NCBI GenBank assembly: GCA_010093685.1
Contig: MU006216.1
Location: forward strand, 2,412,487-2,476,486
DNA length: 64,000 nucleotides
Direction: 5' to 3'
Source of the DNA: Ophiobolus disseminans
Lineage: Eukaryota > Ascomycota > Dothideomycetes > Pleosporales > Phaeosphaeriaceae
The translations under genes and the position numbers were made by a program. Position 1 is the stretch's first letter. Every line of letters begins with the position of its first letter. This document shows, one piece after another, positions 22,231-33,701 of this stretch. Below the pieces are notes generated by a model. The model saw only the letters and a program-made list of their open reading frames with translations. It made no database searches and was not told the origin of the DNA.

Positions 22231-23073
22231 TTAGAAGTTGGCGGCTGCGTTCGGGCGTCCGCCTGGGTTGTGATACTGTTCGAGATTCGACTGGAACGGC
22301 GAGGCACCAGTTCCGTTCTGCGGCTTGTCACCCAGAGCGGCACCGGTGTTGAGGTTGAGATCGTCGTCATCGGCAGTCACCTTGTGCTGGCGCTTCTTCA
22401 TGCGCCAAAACACAAGAGCGATGCCACCGAGGAGGAGGACACCACCTACGCCGCCAACGACACCTCCGATAACCTTCTTGTTGCTCTCGCTCAAGCCGCC
22501 GTTGTTGTCGCCGTTGTTCGACTGGGCTGTGGGTGGGTCGGTGTACTGTACTTGGCCAGTGATGGGGATTGAGCTGGTGCCTGTGGACGTGATCTCGACT
22601 TGGTTTCCGTTGCTAACAGTGGTAATAACAGTGATGAACTCTTGGAGCGAAGTGGAGACCATTTGGCTGGTCCTCACGATGGGCGTCGTACGTGGGGCGG
22701 ATGAGGCCGGTGCGGAGGCTGATCCGGGCGCATTTGCGCTGCTGCGTGGTGGTGATGGTGTGGGTGAGCTGCCTCGGCTTGAGCCGGGTGCTGGTGTAGA
22801 AGCCGGGGGCTCGTTGGAAGGTTCTGGCGTCGGGCTGTTGGGAGAAGGAGAGGGCGCCGGGGTCGCAGATGGTTGTCGCGATGAAGGCTGTGGCGCGGGT
22901 GTTGATGCTGGAGGAGCGGGTGTGGGTGTGTTGCCGCCGGTGCCCGAGGCCTGCCTCTTCTCTCCGTGATGAAGATATTCTGCGACACCGTCGATGTGGA
23001 TCTCGCCGAGGTTGAAGGCCGACGACAGCGCTGCGAGCGCATATATGGCGACGAGCCACGAGTTGCGCATCAT
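22231..23073 (-). CDS. Mid2-like single-pass cell-wall sensor / Pro-Ser-Thr-rich surface protein
   Basis: A single exon of 280 aa from ATG at 23073. There is a signal peptide (MMRNSWLVAIYALAALSSAF) and a long Pro/Ser/Thr-rich, probably O-mannosylated ectodomain (residues 45-135) with PAPSPSP-type repeats. A conserved juxtamembrane part follows (SLQEFITVITTVSNGNQ). A Gly-rich transmembrane helix spans 201-223 (VIGGVVGGVGGVLLLGGIAL), then a basic stop-transfer WRMKKRQHK and a short cytoplasmic tail. This is the layout of fungal Mid2/Wsc-type stress sensors, but there is no WSC domain. The sensing role is inferred from architecture only. Confidence 0.7.
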   Translation of the reverse strand: MMRNSWLVAIYALAALSSAFNLGEIHIDGVAEYLHHGEKRQASGTGGNTPTPAPPASTPAPQPSSRQPSATPAPSPSPNSPTPEPSNEPPASTPAPGSSRGSSPTPSPPRSSANAPGSASAPASSAPRTTPIVRTSQMVSTSLQEFITVITTVSNGNQVEITSTGTSSIPITGQVQYTDPPTAQSNNGDNNGGLSESNKKVIGGVVGGVGGVLLLGGIALVFWRMKKRQHKVTADDDDLNLNTGAALGDKPQNGTGASPFQSNLEQYHNPGGRPNAAANF

Positions 23074-23843
23074 GTTGTATGTGTGGTGTGTATGGTGTAT
23101 GAAAGCGGGAGGGCGCGGATGTGGTGCAAAGTGTCGAAAATGGTGTGGGTCTGCCCGGGTTGTGGTGACGCGTTGCAGGTTGAGTATATTCAAGGACGGT
23201 ATTACAAGGGCGTATAAGTGTGTGAAGTGCAAGTGAAACAGAGACGGTCTGTAGGAACAATGGAACGAAGGTGGGGAGACGGGACCACAAAGAAAGACAA
23301 TACGATGAAAAGCGACGGGGCAAGTCACAAGGCGTGGACGATGAGTGAGCGACGGGAGGCGCTGGGGGTGGTGGGCTCGTGTTCCAAACGGCTACTCTGT
23401 AATTAGCAACGCTAGACCGCCGCGCTCGGTTCCGATGCAACGCGACCCCAACCCGCGCAGGCCCTGCATGTCAACTCTGGCGGCCAGACGCTGTCAAGAA
23501 AACTCTGGCTCCCAACAGAAGAAGCAAGAATCCGCCGCGGGTGATTGGTCGTCTTTGTCGACTGCTAGAAGTACACTTTAGTAGCCTTTGTCCGAGTAGA
23601 GCCCATTGTTGTTCCTGGAGTGATTCGCGTCGTCCAAGCAGCAAGAACGGCTTATTTGGGAAGGACCAATCCGTGTGCCATCATTCGCCCACTCGGCATC
23701 GGCCCTTGTCTAGCATCCTTTCCGCGCCAGGCATCTTGCGACTAGTACCTGCGTCATACCTTGGACTTTTGCATCGCGAACGAAGCAGCGCAACTCCACG
23801 GTCAATAGCACCATTGCGCCCTCGTCGCACAAACGCCAGCAAC
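23074..23843. promoter_or_regulatory. Divergent promoter region, Mid2-like / PQ-loop genes
   Basis: This 770 bp carries both 5' UTRs. No clear element or additional gene was found. Confidence 0.35.
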
Positions 23844-24925
23844 ATGCATTGGTCCGCCATGATCGCACAAAGCAGCCCGCACCTGCACTTGACCACGCAG
23901 GAGGCTCTCTCGGGCGTCTTCGGCTCAATCTCGCTGGCCTCGTGGATCTTTCTCCTGGTAGGTACCTCACACCACGGTGGACAGCCAGGGTAGCTCCAAT
24001 TCGCTTCCACATCGATCCCAAGTCGCACGCGACCACAGCTGACACCACCCAGGTCCCCCAACTGATCGAGAATTACAAGCAAGGCTCCGCGGACGGCATA
24101 TCCCTCACCTTCCTCGCCGTCTGGTTCATCGGCGACATCACCAACCTTGCAGGCGCATTGTGGGCCGGCCTTGTCCCCACTGTCATTGCACTCGCAATCT
24201 ACTTCTGCTTCGCCGACCTCATCCTTATCTCGCAATGCGTCTACTACAACCTCAAGAACTCGCGCCGCGCCCGCAAGACATCGACCCGCAGCGCTGATAG
24301 CGTCGATGCGCCGCTCCTGGGACGCAGGGACTCAAGCAACATGGGCCTGCCGGGTAGCCACCGCCGGGACTCGCAGGCTAGTCGCCGCCGCCGCGCGAGT
24401 TCGCTGCCCACGATTGCGGATGTCGAGGAGGGCGGCAGCGAGTGGATCAAGAACGCCTTGAGCATTGGCGGTGTATGTGCCGTTGGTGCTGCGGGGTGGG
24501 CGATCGCGTGGAAGACTGGCGTGTGGGCGCCTCAGCCTTTGAAGGACGACGGCGCGGGTACGGACGTGGCGCTTGGTGCGCAGATCTTGGGATATGCCAG
24601 CGCCGTGTGCTATCTCGGTGCGCGCATTCCTCAGATCATCAAGAACCAGCGCGAGAAGTCTTGCGAGGGCTTGTCGCTGCTGTTCTTCATGCTGAGCTTG
24701 CTGGGCAATGCTACGTATGGTGCAGGAGTGAGTACTCTGGAGGAACACTTCATGGACAGACGTTAACATGAACAGATCTTATTCCACTCGCAAGAAAAAG
24801 AATACCTCCTCATCAACCTACCGTGGTTGATCGGCTCCCTCGGCACCATGGTCGAAGACGCAATCATCTTCATCCAGTTTCGCGCCTTTGGAAACTCGGA
24901 GAACTCGTCAGCCCTCGAGGCATAG
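23844..24925 (+). CDS. YPQ1: PQ-loop repeat vacuolar membrane transporter (Ypq/Rtc2-like, cationic amino acids)
   Basis: Three exons, 23844..23957, 24053..24727 and 24776..24925, give 312 aa. Intron 1 joins SWIFLL|VPQLIENYKQ; intron 2 (48 nt) joins ATYGAG|ILFHSQEK. The two PQ-loop repeats are VPQLIENYKQGSADGISL (from residue 39) and ARIPQIIKNQREKSCEGLSL (from 228), each with the PQ dipeptide and a following hydrophobic helix. About seven transmembrane helices are expected, with a Ser/Arg-rich cytosolic loop in the middle. Yeast Ypq1-3 and human PQLC2 export basic amino acids from the vacuole or lysosome; the substrate here is inferred from the family. Confidence 0.85.
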
Positions 24926-25450
24926 AACCTCTTGCATCTACATTTAACATAGTTGGACTTGTTGGAAGAAGGCGTTGTACATGTACGGGTCACGGTCATC
25001 AAAAGTCTTAGTTTCACTTCGCATCCTTCCTTTCCCTGGTCTTTGATACCCGCTTCGAGTTGTTGAATATTGTCGATCTTTACAGCGACCTTAATGTTGT
25101 GTATATACTAGTTAGCCATGTACATATCACTTTGGATTACAACAATTAAAACACAGGCTTTGTATCAACATACAATTATCATGACACAGGTCATTAGGCC
25201 TGCAGCACCTAGTAATGCATCATTAATATCGAAGTCTGTCGTAGTTCATCATGTATATCGATTGGATTTGTAGACGTGAGTAATTGGTGTGCCATTACAA
25301 TTTATCAACACATGCACATTCACTACTACGACTAGTGAGAGACCACGTCTCAGCACTACACCATATCACAAGCAATCCATACACGCCTCTAGGAACAACA
25401 AATCTGATTCCAAAACCGCACCGCCATTACTTCCATCCAGCCCCACACAT
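24926..25450. other. Convergent intergenic region
   Basis: About 0.5 kb of AT-rich 3' flanking sequence between the converging PQ-loop and asparagine synthetase genes. No gene seen. Confidence 0.4.
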
Positions 25451-27590
25451 CTATTTCGCATTCTCATACTTCTGCGCATGCACGCCAATAGCACTATCAA
25501 TCGTTAGTCTCTCACCCGTAACCAATGGGGGGAGAAAGGATACTCACCGTCCAGAAGGATCCGTCTGGTTGCTCCACGTCGGCGTCCACCTCATAACCGT
25601 GCTCGCACAGTAACTAGGGAAATGCTCATCAAACATGCACCTATACCAATACGCCTCCTTCGAGTCAGGAATATCAGTGCCCCACTCAGGTTTAGGGTTC
25701 TTCATCATCTCATCCGTAACGTGTATTTCCGCATTGTCCTTGAGCGCATCAATCCACCCGTACCCCACACCATCCGAGAACTGCTCCTTCTGCCTCCAGA
25801 GGATTTTCTCGGGCAAGTAGGGCTTCGTGTCCGGCTCATCCGTCGTGTCGAACGCCTTGCGCAGGATGTATTTCTCGATGCGGTCTTTGGTGTGGAGTTT
25901 CTCGCCGGGGTCGATGTTCATGGAGACGTTGAGGAAGTTTTTATCGAGAAAGGGGACGCGCGCTTCGACGCCCCATGCGGAGGTGGATTTGTTGGCGCGC
26001 AGGCAGTCGGATAAATGCAGGTTTTTGACGCGGCGGATGCATTCTTCGTGGAAGGAGGCTTTGTCGGGTGCGTTATGGAAGTACAGGTAGCCGCCGAAGA
26101 TCTCGTCGCTGCCTTCGCCCGAGAGCACCATTTTCACGCCCATGGCTTTGATCTTGCGTGCGAGCAGGAACATGGGGGTTGAGGCGCGGATGGTGGTTAC
26201 GTCGAAGGACTCGAGGTGGAAGATGACGTCTGTGAGCGCGTTGAGGCCGTCTTCGATTGTGAACGTGAATGTGTGGTGCTTCGTTCCGAGGAAGTCGGCG
26301 ACCTCTCGCGCCGCAATGGCGTCTGGTGCGTTGGGCAGACCGATGGAGAAGGAGTTGAGTTGGCCAAGGAGCAGATCGGTCTGCAACTCGTTCTTGTCAT
26401 CAATACCCACGAGCTGATTCTCGGAGTCGTGGGTCTGGCCCTTTGACTCTGCTGCGCGCTTTCTTGTCGCCTCGTTCAACCGCAAGGTCTCGCGCTGTGC
26501 AATTGAAGCAACCAGACTTGAGTCAAGGCCACCGGAGAGCAGGACACCAAATGGTACCTCCGCCATCATGCGCTTTCGCACTGCCTGTTCAAATGATGTC
26601 CTCAGCTCCTTGTAATCTACTGGTGTGGTGGGGATCTTGGAAGGCTCGACAAGCCACTTGGGGTCGTAATATCGCGTGAGCTCGTCGGTCTTTGAATCGT
26701 AGACATGGCCGGGAGGGAACGAGATAATGTTGTCGCAGACTGGATGCAGGCACTTCAGCTCTGAGGCGAAAAAGACGGCGCCGGGCGTTTGACTTGAGCG
26801 TCCCATGTAGAATGTGGTGATACCAATGGGGTCTCGTGCGGCAATGATGCGATCTTGCTTCTTGTCGTGCAGGACCCATGAGAACATGCCGTCAAGGTGT
26901 CGAGGCGCATCAATGTCATGTTCAAGATACTGCCGAAAGTCAGCCTTTGCCCCTCCCATTCATGCGCTAGTGATCATACCAGAGGAATGATGACCTCGCA
27001 ATCTGAGTGTGTCTTGAAGTTGTATGGCGTCTTGAGGCTCTTGCGGAGGACTCGGTGGTTGTAGATTTCGCCGTTGACAGCCAGGGAGACGGTCTCCTCA
27101 TCGTTGACCAGTGGCTGTGCGCCAGAGTCTACGCGAAGTGAGCATTTCCCTTTCGTCGTTTGTGTAATGTAATGCATACCGACGCCGACGATGCTTAGTC
27201 GCTCGTGAACAAGGACTGCCCCTTGTTAGTATACAAATGCCGCGTCTCAAAATCTCAGAGAACTCACTTGTGTCGTTTGCGACCCAGTTACCGCCTACAG
27301 TGTCTCAGTCAACAAAATCCCGGCGTATACGTTGTGCGCGCGCTGGCTTACTCCAATCTGGGCCCCGATGTCGGACACTGTTCGCAGAGGGTCAATTGAG
27401 CTTCAGATAACTCTTCAGAACGAGAACTTACGCCTTGCCCATTTTCAGGGCGGTCGGCTTGAACTTTTGCACATCGGGGTGCCTGTAGACTGGTTAGAGA
27501 CTATCAAGACCGCTGTGGAGGGGCATTGGAGGGGTGACTGTGAAGCTTGAAGCGCGTTGCATACCTATAGCAGGCAAAGATACCACACAT
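25451..27590 (-). CDS. ASN2: Asparagine synthetase (glutamine-hydrolysing)
   Basis: Eight exons: 27590..27565, 27482..27432, 27377..27352, 27294..27268, 27221..27180, 27128..26980, 26929..25548 and 25493..25451, giving 581 aa with all phases consistent. The N-terminus MCGIFACYR exposes Cys2, the glutaminase nucleophile. AVRHRGPDW, HERLSIVGV and NGEIYNHR follow. The synthetase domain has the PP-loop FGVLLSGGLDSSLVAS and LSGEGSDEIFGGY. The last exon supplies the C-terminal RAIGVHAQKYENAK. The enzyme makes asparagine from aspartate, glutamine and ATP in the cytosol. The 5' half is cut into very small exons (26-51 nt). Confidence 0.95.
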
Positions 27591-28463
27591 CTTGAGAGTT
27601 TTATGATGGAGTGTGATAGATATGTTATGAGATTGAAGGGGAAGAGGCGGGTGGCTATATAGCTCACTTTACGCTGACTCCCAAAAAATGTTTGACTCAA
27701 TCGAAGCCTCCGAATTCGCCCCACTATCTAGCCCACGTTGTACGCGAACCGCTTCTGGCCGCATTGATAAAGACCATTATCATGCTACTACAGGGTTTGT
27801 GCCTATGACGCACGAAGATCCGTGGAGTTGACCCAGGTGCACGGCACGCGTAACGATTTCGCGTCGTGCATGGCATGCATCCCACATTCGCATCCTCGCT
27901 TATTGGTTGCTCTCGTGATCAGTCCGCATCTCAAAGTGACTCTACTGGACGACTTTATCTCCTCCACGATTTACTAACTTGAGTACCCTGTGTATGGTTT
28001 TACTACCATCCGTCATTTTCATAGATCTTAAGTTGCCTCACCGGCCCAAAGCGGGCCGCGAAGAATTCAATCCAAAGCATGACTTGCGAAATGCTGCAAT
28101 GTGGTTACTTAGGTGCATCGAATTTATTAGGACGTCAAACTCCTAGGAGAGGCTTTCAAAAACTAAGCAAGTGATATCCGCAGGTGTTGTACACTGACAC
28201 CCCCATGCTGACGATGGTGCTGCAATCATGCGTAACCAAAGATGAGCCCAGCTGATGTGAAGAACCCAATCACTCTCCAAGAAAAAGCATTATCCATCCA
28301 CTATCCCTCCAATCTGCATCATTCCTGCCTCATTTCTGCCGTGTATGTTCTGCGTCCAACATTGTCATCTGATTCCCCACGTTCCGCGCCTCGGTCCAAA
28401 GCCGTCATTGGCCAACAAATTTACTTTTGGCTGTTGCTGTATGGGGTAATGCGGGGGAGGCGC
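27591..28463. other. Intergenic region
   Basis: About 0.87 kb holding the ASN2 promoter and the 3' flank of the VAP gene. No gene or repeat is supported. Confidence 0.4.
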
Positions 28464-29628
28464 TTAGAACAGGAAATAAGCCACGAGGAAGCTCAGCAAG
28501 CACAGCAGAGCCGTAATCTGAACCGAGACGCCGCCCGCGGGGGCTGTCTGGGTGTGTGCCGCGGTGGACAGCTGAGCCTTCGCGTCGGACGTGGGCTCCG
28601 TCTTCCGTTGGCGTAGGCCAGAGGCTTCTGAAGCTTGCGTTGTAAGCCTGGCGATCGTGGCCTTGGCTTCCTCGAGCTGGCGGCTCAGATCCGCTTGAGA
28701 CACAGGAATCGCATTTGAGATTCGAGCAGCGGCCGCAGATACGGTTGCGCCGACACCTGACGAAGCAGGGCTGTACGTCTCATCCTTGATTTCTCCAAGA
28801 TTCTTACTGCCTGAGGGTCGATCTTCTGGGACAGACACAGGCCCTGTAGCTTCGGGCACACCGCGCTGGGGGGTAACGGCTTCGGGAGAGGGATGGGATG
28901 CGAGCGATTCGCGGCTCACACCGTTGGTTTTCGCAGGGGTGCTCGTGACATCGTCTGCTGGCAGGAAAAGGACCCTAATCTTCTTCTCCTGGATCGACGA
29001 CTTGTTCGTTTGCTCGATGTGTGACCACTGCAAACGTGTTTAGTTTCACACCCCACAGAGTGCCTGAGGCATCATACCAAAGATCCAACGTTAGTGAACT
29101 CCTTATCAGCCGTGACGAGAACTGATTGCACGAGGAACTTGTCGCGGCACTTTGCATCTGGCGGGGGATCTTCCTTCATGGCTTGGAGAAGGACTATGGC
29201 CATACGTCAGTACTGCAGCTATCCCGCGGGGTATGGGCACGAGGGTATGTACTTTGGACTTCGACATCTTTTCCAGGCTCAATGCGCCCGCTGTTCGGCC
29301 TCACACAGTATCTACATTGTTTGTCATCAGCTTGCGTGTGTAGAGCTGAGGGTGAGGGTCGAAGCCGTACTGCTTAGGAGCGGTGGTCTTGACCTGCAGT
29401 GTGTTAGCTACCCGTTGCGTCGCTTCCATGCTCCGAGACCAGATGCGCATCGAGAAAGCACTCACCTTGAATGCTACCGGATCAGAGTGTGGGTTCTTGA
29501 GGGTGAGCGTCTTTGTCACCTCCTGCTGGAAGGGTCCTGCTGAGTTCAGTCCCTCTGCACAGTGCACATCATTTTTTGCGCAGCTTACGCTTGAAGCCCA
29601 GCTCTACGGGATCGAGCTCGACAGACAT
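28464..29628 (-). CDS. SCS2: VAP/Scs2 family ER membrane protein (MSP domain, C-terminal anchor)
   Basis: Six exons, 29628..29589, 29536..29466, 29393..29371, 29311..29253, 29193..29078 and 29027..28464, give 290 aa. The joined MSP domain reads MSVELDPVELGFKR|PFQQEV, TLKNPHSDPVAFK|VKTTAPKQY|CVRPNSGRIEPG and LLQAMKEDPPPDAKCRDKF. These are close to the VAP consensus, including the FFAT-binding KTTAPKQYCVRPN loop. A Ser/Pro-rich linker, a short coiled coil (SRQLEEAKATIARLTTQAS) and a C-terminal tail anchor (ITALLCLLSFLVAYFLF) follow. VAPs bind FFAT-motif lipid-transfer proteins at ER contact sites. The third exon is only 23 nt. Confidence 0.92.
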
Positions 29629-30320
29629 GGCGGGGTTGGGTGGACGTGTGTCGCGGGTGTGGTATTGGTAATCGGGCGTGGAGATCGGCGGTTACAGGAT
29701 GCAGGCGGAGCGTGTGCCGAGCAGATAGGCAGGTTGGACAGGCGCGGGTAGGCTTGCGATTGTGATAATACCAAGAGCGCAATGTGAGGGCGTCGTCTGG
29801 CGGTAGTGATGGGTGTGGTACGAGTGCTGTCGGTTGTTAGGAGTTCCTAGGTCTAGCTTGCTGATGACGTTGCTGAAACTAGGACATCTGGGAACCTAAG
29901 AGCCAGCAGTGACGCCTCACCAGACGCTTCCGAGACCCCCAGGCCTTCACCAGAGGGAGGCACCTTTACTATTGCAAGTAAACAATCACGTGAAACAGTG
30001 ATACTCGCGTGTTACCTGGTGTTAATTGCTATTCCACGGTTCCAACTACCAGAAACGCGCTGCACAGACGGTGATCTCATCCACGGCTACTGGTTCCTCC
30101 ACATTCTCTCTCATTCCTATTCCTGTTCCTGTATAGTCCCCACTACGCCGCTGCCTGATCGCACCTTCTCCACAGTACTAAACTTTCTCCCTTTTACTGA
30201 GTTCAACACATCAAGCAAACATACAACTGCAGATTAAACTGCTAGTCGACCGATTGCGACTCTTGCAACTAACGCCCACCCAAGTCTCCAAACACATCCA
30301 CAACATATACCGCCACAGCC
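29629..30320. promoter_or_regulatory. Divergent promoter region, VAP / UBX genes
   Basis: About 0.7 kb between divergent starts. Pyrimidine-rich and CA-rich leader sequence precedes the UBX ATG. No further gene seen. Confidence 0.35.
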
Positions 30321-31247
30321 ATGGCTTCAGATCTTGACCAGCTTATCGACATGGGCTTCCCTCGCGATCGCGCCGAGCTCGCCGTCAAGGCTACTGGCGG
30401 TCTTCAGAGCGCCATCGACTGGCTAGAGAAGATGCAAGATAAATCCGTCGAAGACATCAAGGCCGAGCAAGCCGACGCCGCCGCCGAACCTCCTGAGCTC
30501 AAACCCGGCGAAGAAGCCAAGTCCCTTGTCTGCGATGAGTGTAACAAGAAGTTCCGCTCCGTGGCCCAAGCCGAGTTCCACGGCACCAAGACCGGCCACG
30601 AGAACTTCAGCGAGTCCACCGAAGAGATCGCCCCCCTCACAGAAGAGGAGAAGAAGCAGCGACTCGAGGAGCTCAAGGAGAAGCTCGCCCTGAAGCGCGC
30701 GGCACAGTCAGAGATGGACAAGGAGGACCGGAAGAAGAATGAGCAGATCCGCATGAAGTCGACCAAGGAGTCACAAGACATCAAGGAAGCGCTCCAGAAC
30801 AAGGAGCGCATAAAGGAGGCCCAGGCAAAGCGCGCAGAGAAGAAGGCAGACGACGATGCACGGAAGCGTGTTCTGGCCAAGCTCGAGGTAGACAAACAGG
30901 AGCGCAAGCGCAAGGCAGAGGTCGAAAAGGCACAGCGCGCAGGCCAGGCTCCTCCACCCGCACCCGCACAGGCGCCCATGCCCACCTCCTCAGGCCCCAC
31001 CACCAGCAAGCCCGCGAGCGCGTACACGGAAGCCCGACTGGCGCTGCAGACCGCGTCTGGCCGCGTCACTAAGACGTTCCCTGTCGAGACGACGCTGTTC
31101 GAAGTCGCCCACGCGCTGGAAGAGGAGGGCATGCAGGTCAACTCCTTTTCGACTACGTTCCCGAAAAAGACGTTTGACAAGACCGACTTTGGCATGACGC
31201 TCAAGGAGTGCGGCTTTGTTCCGAGCGCTGCGTTGGTACTTAGGTAG
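30321..31247 (+). CDS. UBA - C2H2 - UBX domain protein (Cdc48/p97 adaptor-like)
   Basis: A single exon of 308 aa. An N-terminal UBA domain spans residues 4-40 (LDQLIDMGFPRDRAELAVKA). A single C2H2 finger is formed by C71, C74, H87 and H93. A long Lys/Glu/Arg-rich helix (105-225) and an Ala/Pro linker (PPPAPAQAPMPTSS) follow. A C-terminal UBX domain contains TFPVETTLFEVAHAL and FSTTFPKKTFDK. UBA binds ubiquitin and UBX binds Cdc48/p97, so a role as an adaptor delivering ubiquitinated cargo is likely (as for UBXN1/SAKS1). The C2H2 between them is typical of the fungal version. Confidence 0.88.
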   Translation: MASDLDQLIDMGFPRDRAELAVKATGGLQSAIDWLEKMQDKSVEDIKAEQADAAAEPPELKPGEEAKSLVCDECNKKFRSVAQAEFHGTKTGHENFSESTEEIAPLTEEEKKQRLEELKEKLALKRAAQSEMDKEDRKKNEQIRMKSTKESQDIKEALQNKERIKEAQAKRAEKKADDDARKRVLAKLEVDKQERKRKAEVEKAQRAGQAPPPAPAQAPMPTSSGPTTSKPASAYTEARLALQTASGRVTKTFPVETTLFEVAHALEEEGMQVNSFSTTFPKKTFDKTDFGMTLKECGFVPSAALVLR

Positions 31248-31595
31248 AGGAGAGCAGGGCTTGTCTTGACGGCTTGACATATGGAACATGTTTCACGAAT
31301 CACGGTCATGATATGGAAGTTTGCATTAGATGGCGTTTGAGGATGATCAGGCTAGGAACGATGTGTAGACGATCTCCAAAAAGAATGCAACGTCTTATGA
31401 ACTTTTTGCTTGACATTGATGATGGCCACTTCATGCCAATTGCGCTCCTTGAGTGATGGACTCAAACCTTACCGAGAGAGCAACGTTGATTCTCGTAGTT
31501 CAAATATGTATATGCAACGCCTGCCCATGCTGCCCTGATGATATGCTCCTTAAGTCCTGAACAGCCCACAAACAACTCCACCTTCCCACCATACA
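31248..31595. other. Convergent intergenic region
   Basis: This 348 bp between the converging UBX and RecQ genes holds both 3' UTRs. No gene seen. Confidence 0.4.
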
Positions 31596-33195
31596 TTACT
31601 CATATTCATCCACATCATACCTCCCCTGCTGCCTCTGCGTACTACACCACTCCTCACTCGCCAACCCCCTCTCCTTCCTCATCACCAGCCCCACCGCATC
31701 CTTACACCAATCGCACGCAAAGTCACACGGCGGATCCTCCTCATCCGCAAAGTACTTTGCAATCAAGCGATGCCGACACCTATCCGTCGCCTCACAATAA
31801 TTGACCAGCGTCTCCAAGCTCTTGCCCCGATGCACCATCTGCTGCTGCATAGCCGCCAAGCCCGCGCCTTTGGTCGGCTTGTTAGCCTGGTCGCGTGCCA
31901 TCATGTTGGCTGCGCGGTCCCGGTCTTCGCGGCCGTAGTACATGATGCAGAGACTGGCTTTGCCGTCTCGACCTGCGCGTCCGGCTTCTTGGTAGAAACC
32001 TTCGAAGGACTTGGGGAGCTGCCAGTGCACGACGAAGCGCACGTTCTCCTTGTCGATGCCCATGCCGAAGGCGGTGGTAGCGACTACGACGTCGTAGCCG
32101 GATTTGTTGGCGACCCAGCCTGCGAGTGCGTCGGCACGTTCGGCGTGGGGAAGGCCGGCGTGGTAGGGCTTTGCGCCTATGCCGTCGGAGCGGAGGCGGG
32201 CGGCAAGTGATTCGCAGTCTCTGCGGAAGAGGGTGTATATGATGCCTGGGACGTTGTCTGCACGTTGCTTCTGGGTCGCTAGCTGCGATGCTCTTTCAGG
32301 ATTGGCGGCACGTCTGGCATGTGCGGCTTTGAGCCACGCGAGAAAGTCAGGATATTGGTCTTCAACGTCCGACTTGAAGCGGACTTCGAAGTGCAAGTTT
32401 GGCCGACTGGTACTCATGCGGAACATCCTTAGCTTTGTCGTGTCTAAAGCGAGTGTGTTGATGATATCGTCTCGGACACGAGCTGTAGCTGTCGCCGTCA
32501 GACAGATGACTGGAACGTCTGGGAATTCCGTCTTGAAGAACGACAGCTGCTGAAAGGCAGGACGAAAGTCGTGACCCCATTCGCTAACGCAATGGGCTTC
32601 GTCAACTGCGATACGGGCAAGCTCTTTTTGAGAATGGATGATCCTAAGAATCTTGCGGAAGTGGTCGCCTTGACAGTATTCCGGTGTGACATAGAGCAAA
32701 CGAGTGAGGGGATGTCCGCACTGAAGGTCTTGTAGGATTCTGTTTCTGTCTGTTGCTGGAGTGGTACTGTTGATGGTTTCTACACGGATATTGGCATTCC
32801 GCATTGAAGCAACTTGGTTGTTCTAGATGATTTTAGCAACATCCTCGTGGCTCGTTCTGCAACGTACCATCAGAGCTAGGAGTGGCGAGATCACAATAGT
32901 CACTTTTGGTAATCAGTATAATAAGGATAGGATGTGGCGGGTAACGTACTGCCAAAGTCGACAACAGCCGGAAGCTGGTAGCATAAACTCTTGCCGAAAG
33001 ACGTGGCGGCTTGAAGAAAGACATCTTCGCCCTCAAGTGTCGCTGTGATGACTTCACGCTGTAGAGGTCTGCAAATGTCGTTAGTTATCACGTCGAGCGT
33101 GGTAGAGAACGTACCTACCGAAAGCATGCTTTCTTGAAAACTCGTTTCAGCGTGAAATCAATATTGGAGTATGGTCGACTGCGTTTGCCCGGCAT
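31596..33195 (-). CDS. RecQ-family DNA helicase, short form
   Basis: Four exons, 33195..33119, 33068..32950, 32902..32868 and 32822..31596, give 485 aa. Motif I is FLQAATSFGKSLCYQLPA with K52, a variant of the usual TGGGKS. Motif II is AVDEAHCVSEWGHDFRP (DEAH at 151-154). Motif III is CLTATAT, and the later motifs are TTAFGMGIDKENVRFVVHW and EAGRAGRDGK. A C-terminal four-cysteine zinc module follows (YCEATDRCRHRLI ... CDFACDWCKD). There is no room for winged-helix or HRDC domains, so this resembles small RecQ proteins (RecQ1/RecQ5 core type). The expected activity is 3'-5' ATP-dependent unwinding in DNA repair. Confidence 0.9.
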
Positions 33196-33701
33196 AATGG
33201 CTGACAGGTGAAGTACAAGCAAGATGCTCAGATCGTAATCGTGAACAGGTATCCGAAGGTATATGCAGAGCCCCACAGCGGAGGCCTGGGGGAAAGAAAT
33301 CTAGCGAATCACCGCATCAAGGTTAGATTGAGGCGGCTTGAAGTGTTTGCAGAAAGGCATGGTTTGGTTGGGCTAAGATGAGCAAGTACTGGGAGGATGG
33401 CAAGTGCAGTGTGGAGCAATGGACGCGTTGAGGAAGTCGCGCACCCACGATGCGTGTGCACGTGCCCGACACAGGCCAATCAAGATTTTTCACGCGTGAA
33501 TCACTCCAGCCTTCGCACACACGAGTTACCGTCAAGAAACGAGAGCAAGAATATGTCAAAAGCGTAAAAAACATACCACGTACATGATCCAGATTCTGGC
33601 ATCAAAAGCCGCCGTGTTGGAGAGCTGGAGCTCTTTTCTTAGGCAGTCCCAGCACCGCCAGCCTTTCTAGATACATCTTGCGCTCACGAGCATCGAGAAC
33701 A
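33196..33701. promoter_or_regulatory. Divergent promoter region, RecQ / GNAT genes
   Basis: About 0.5 kb between divergent ATGs. No clear element or extra gene. Confidence 0.35.
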
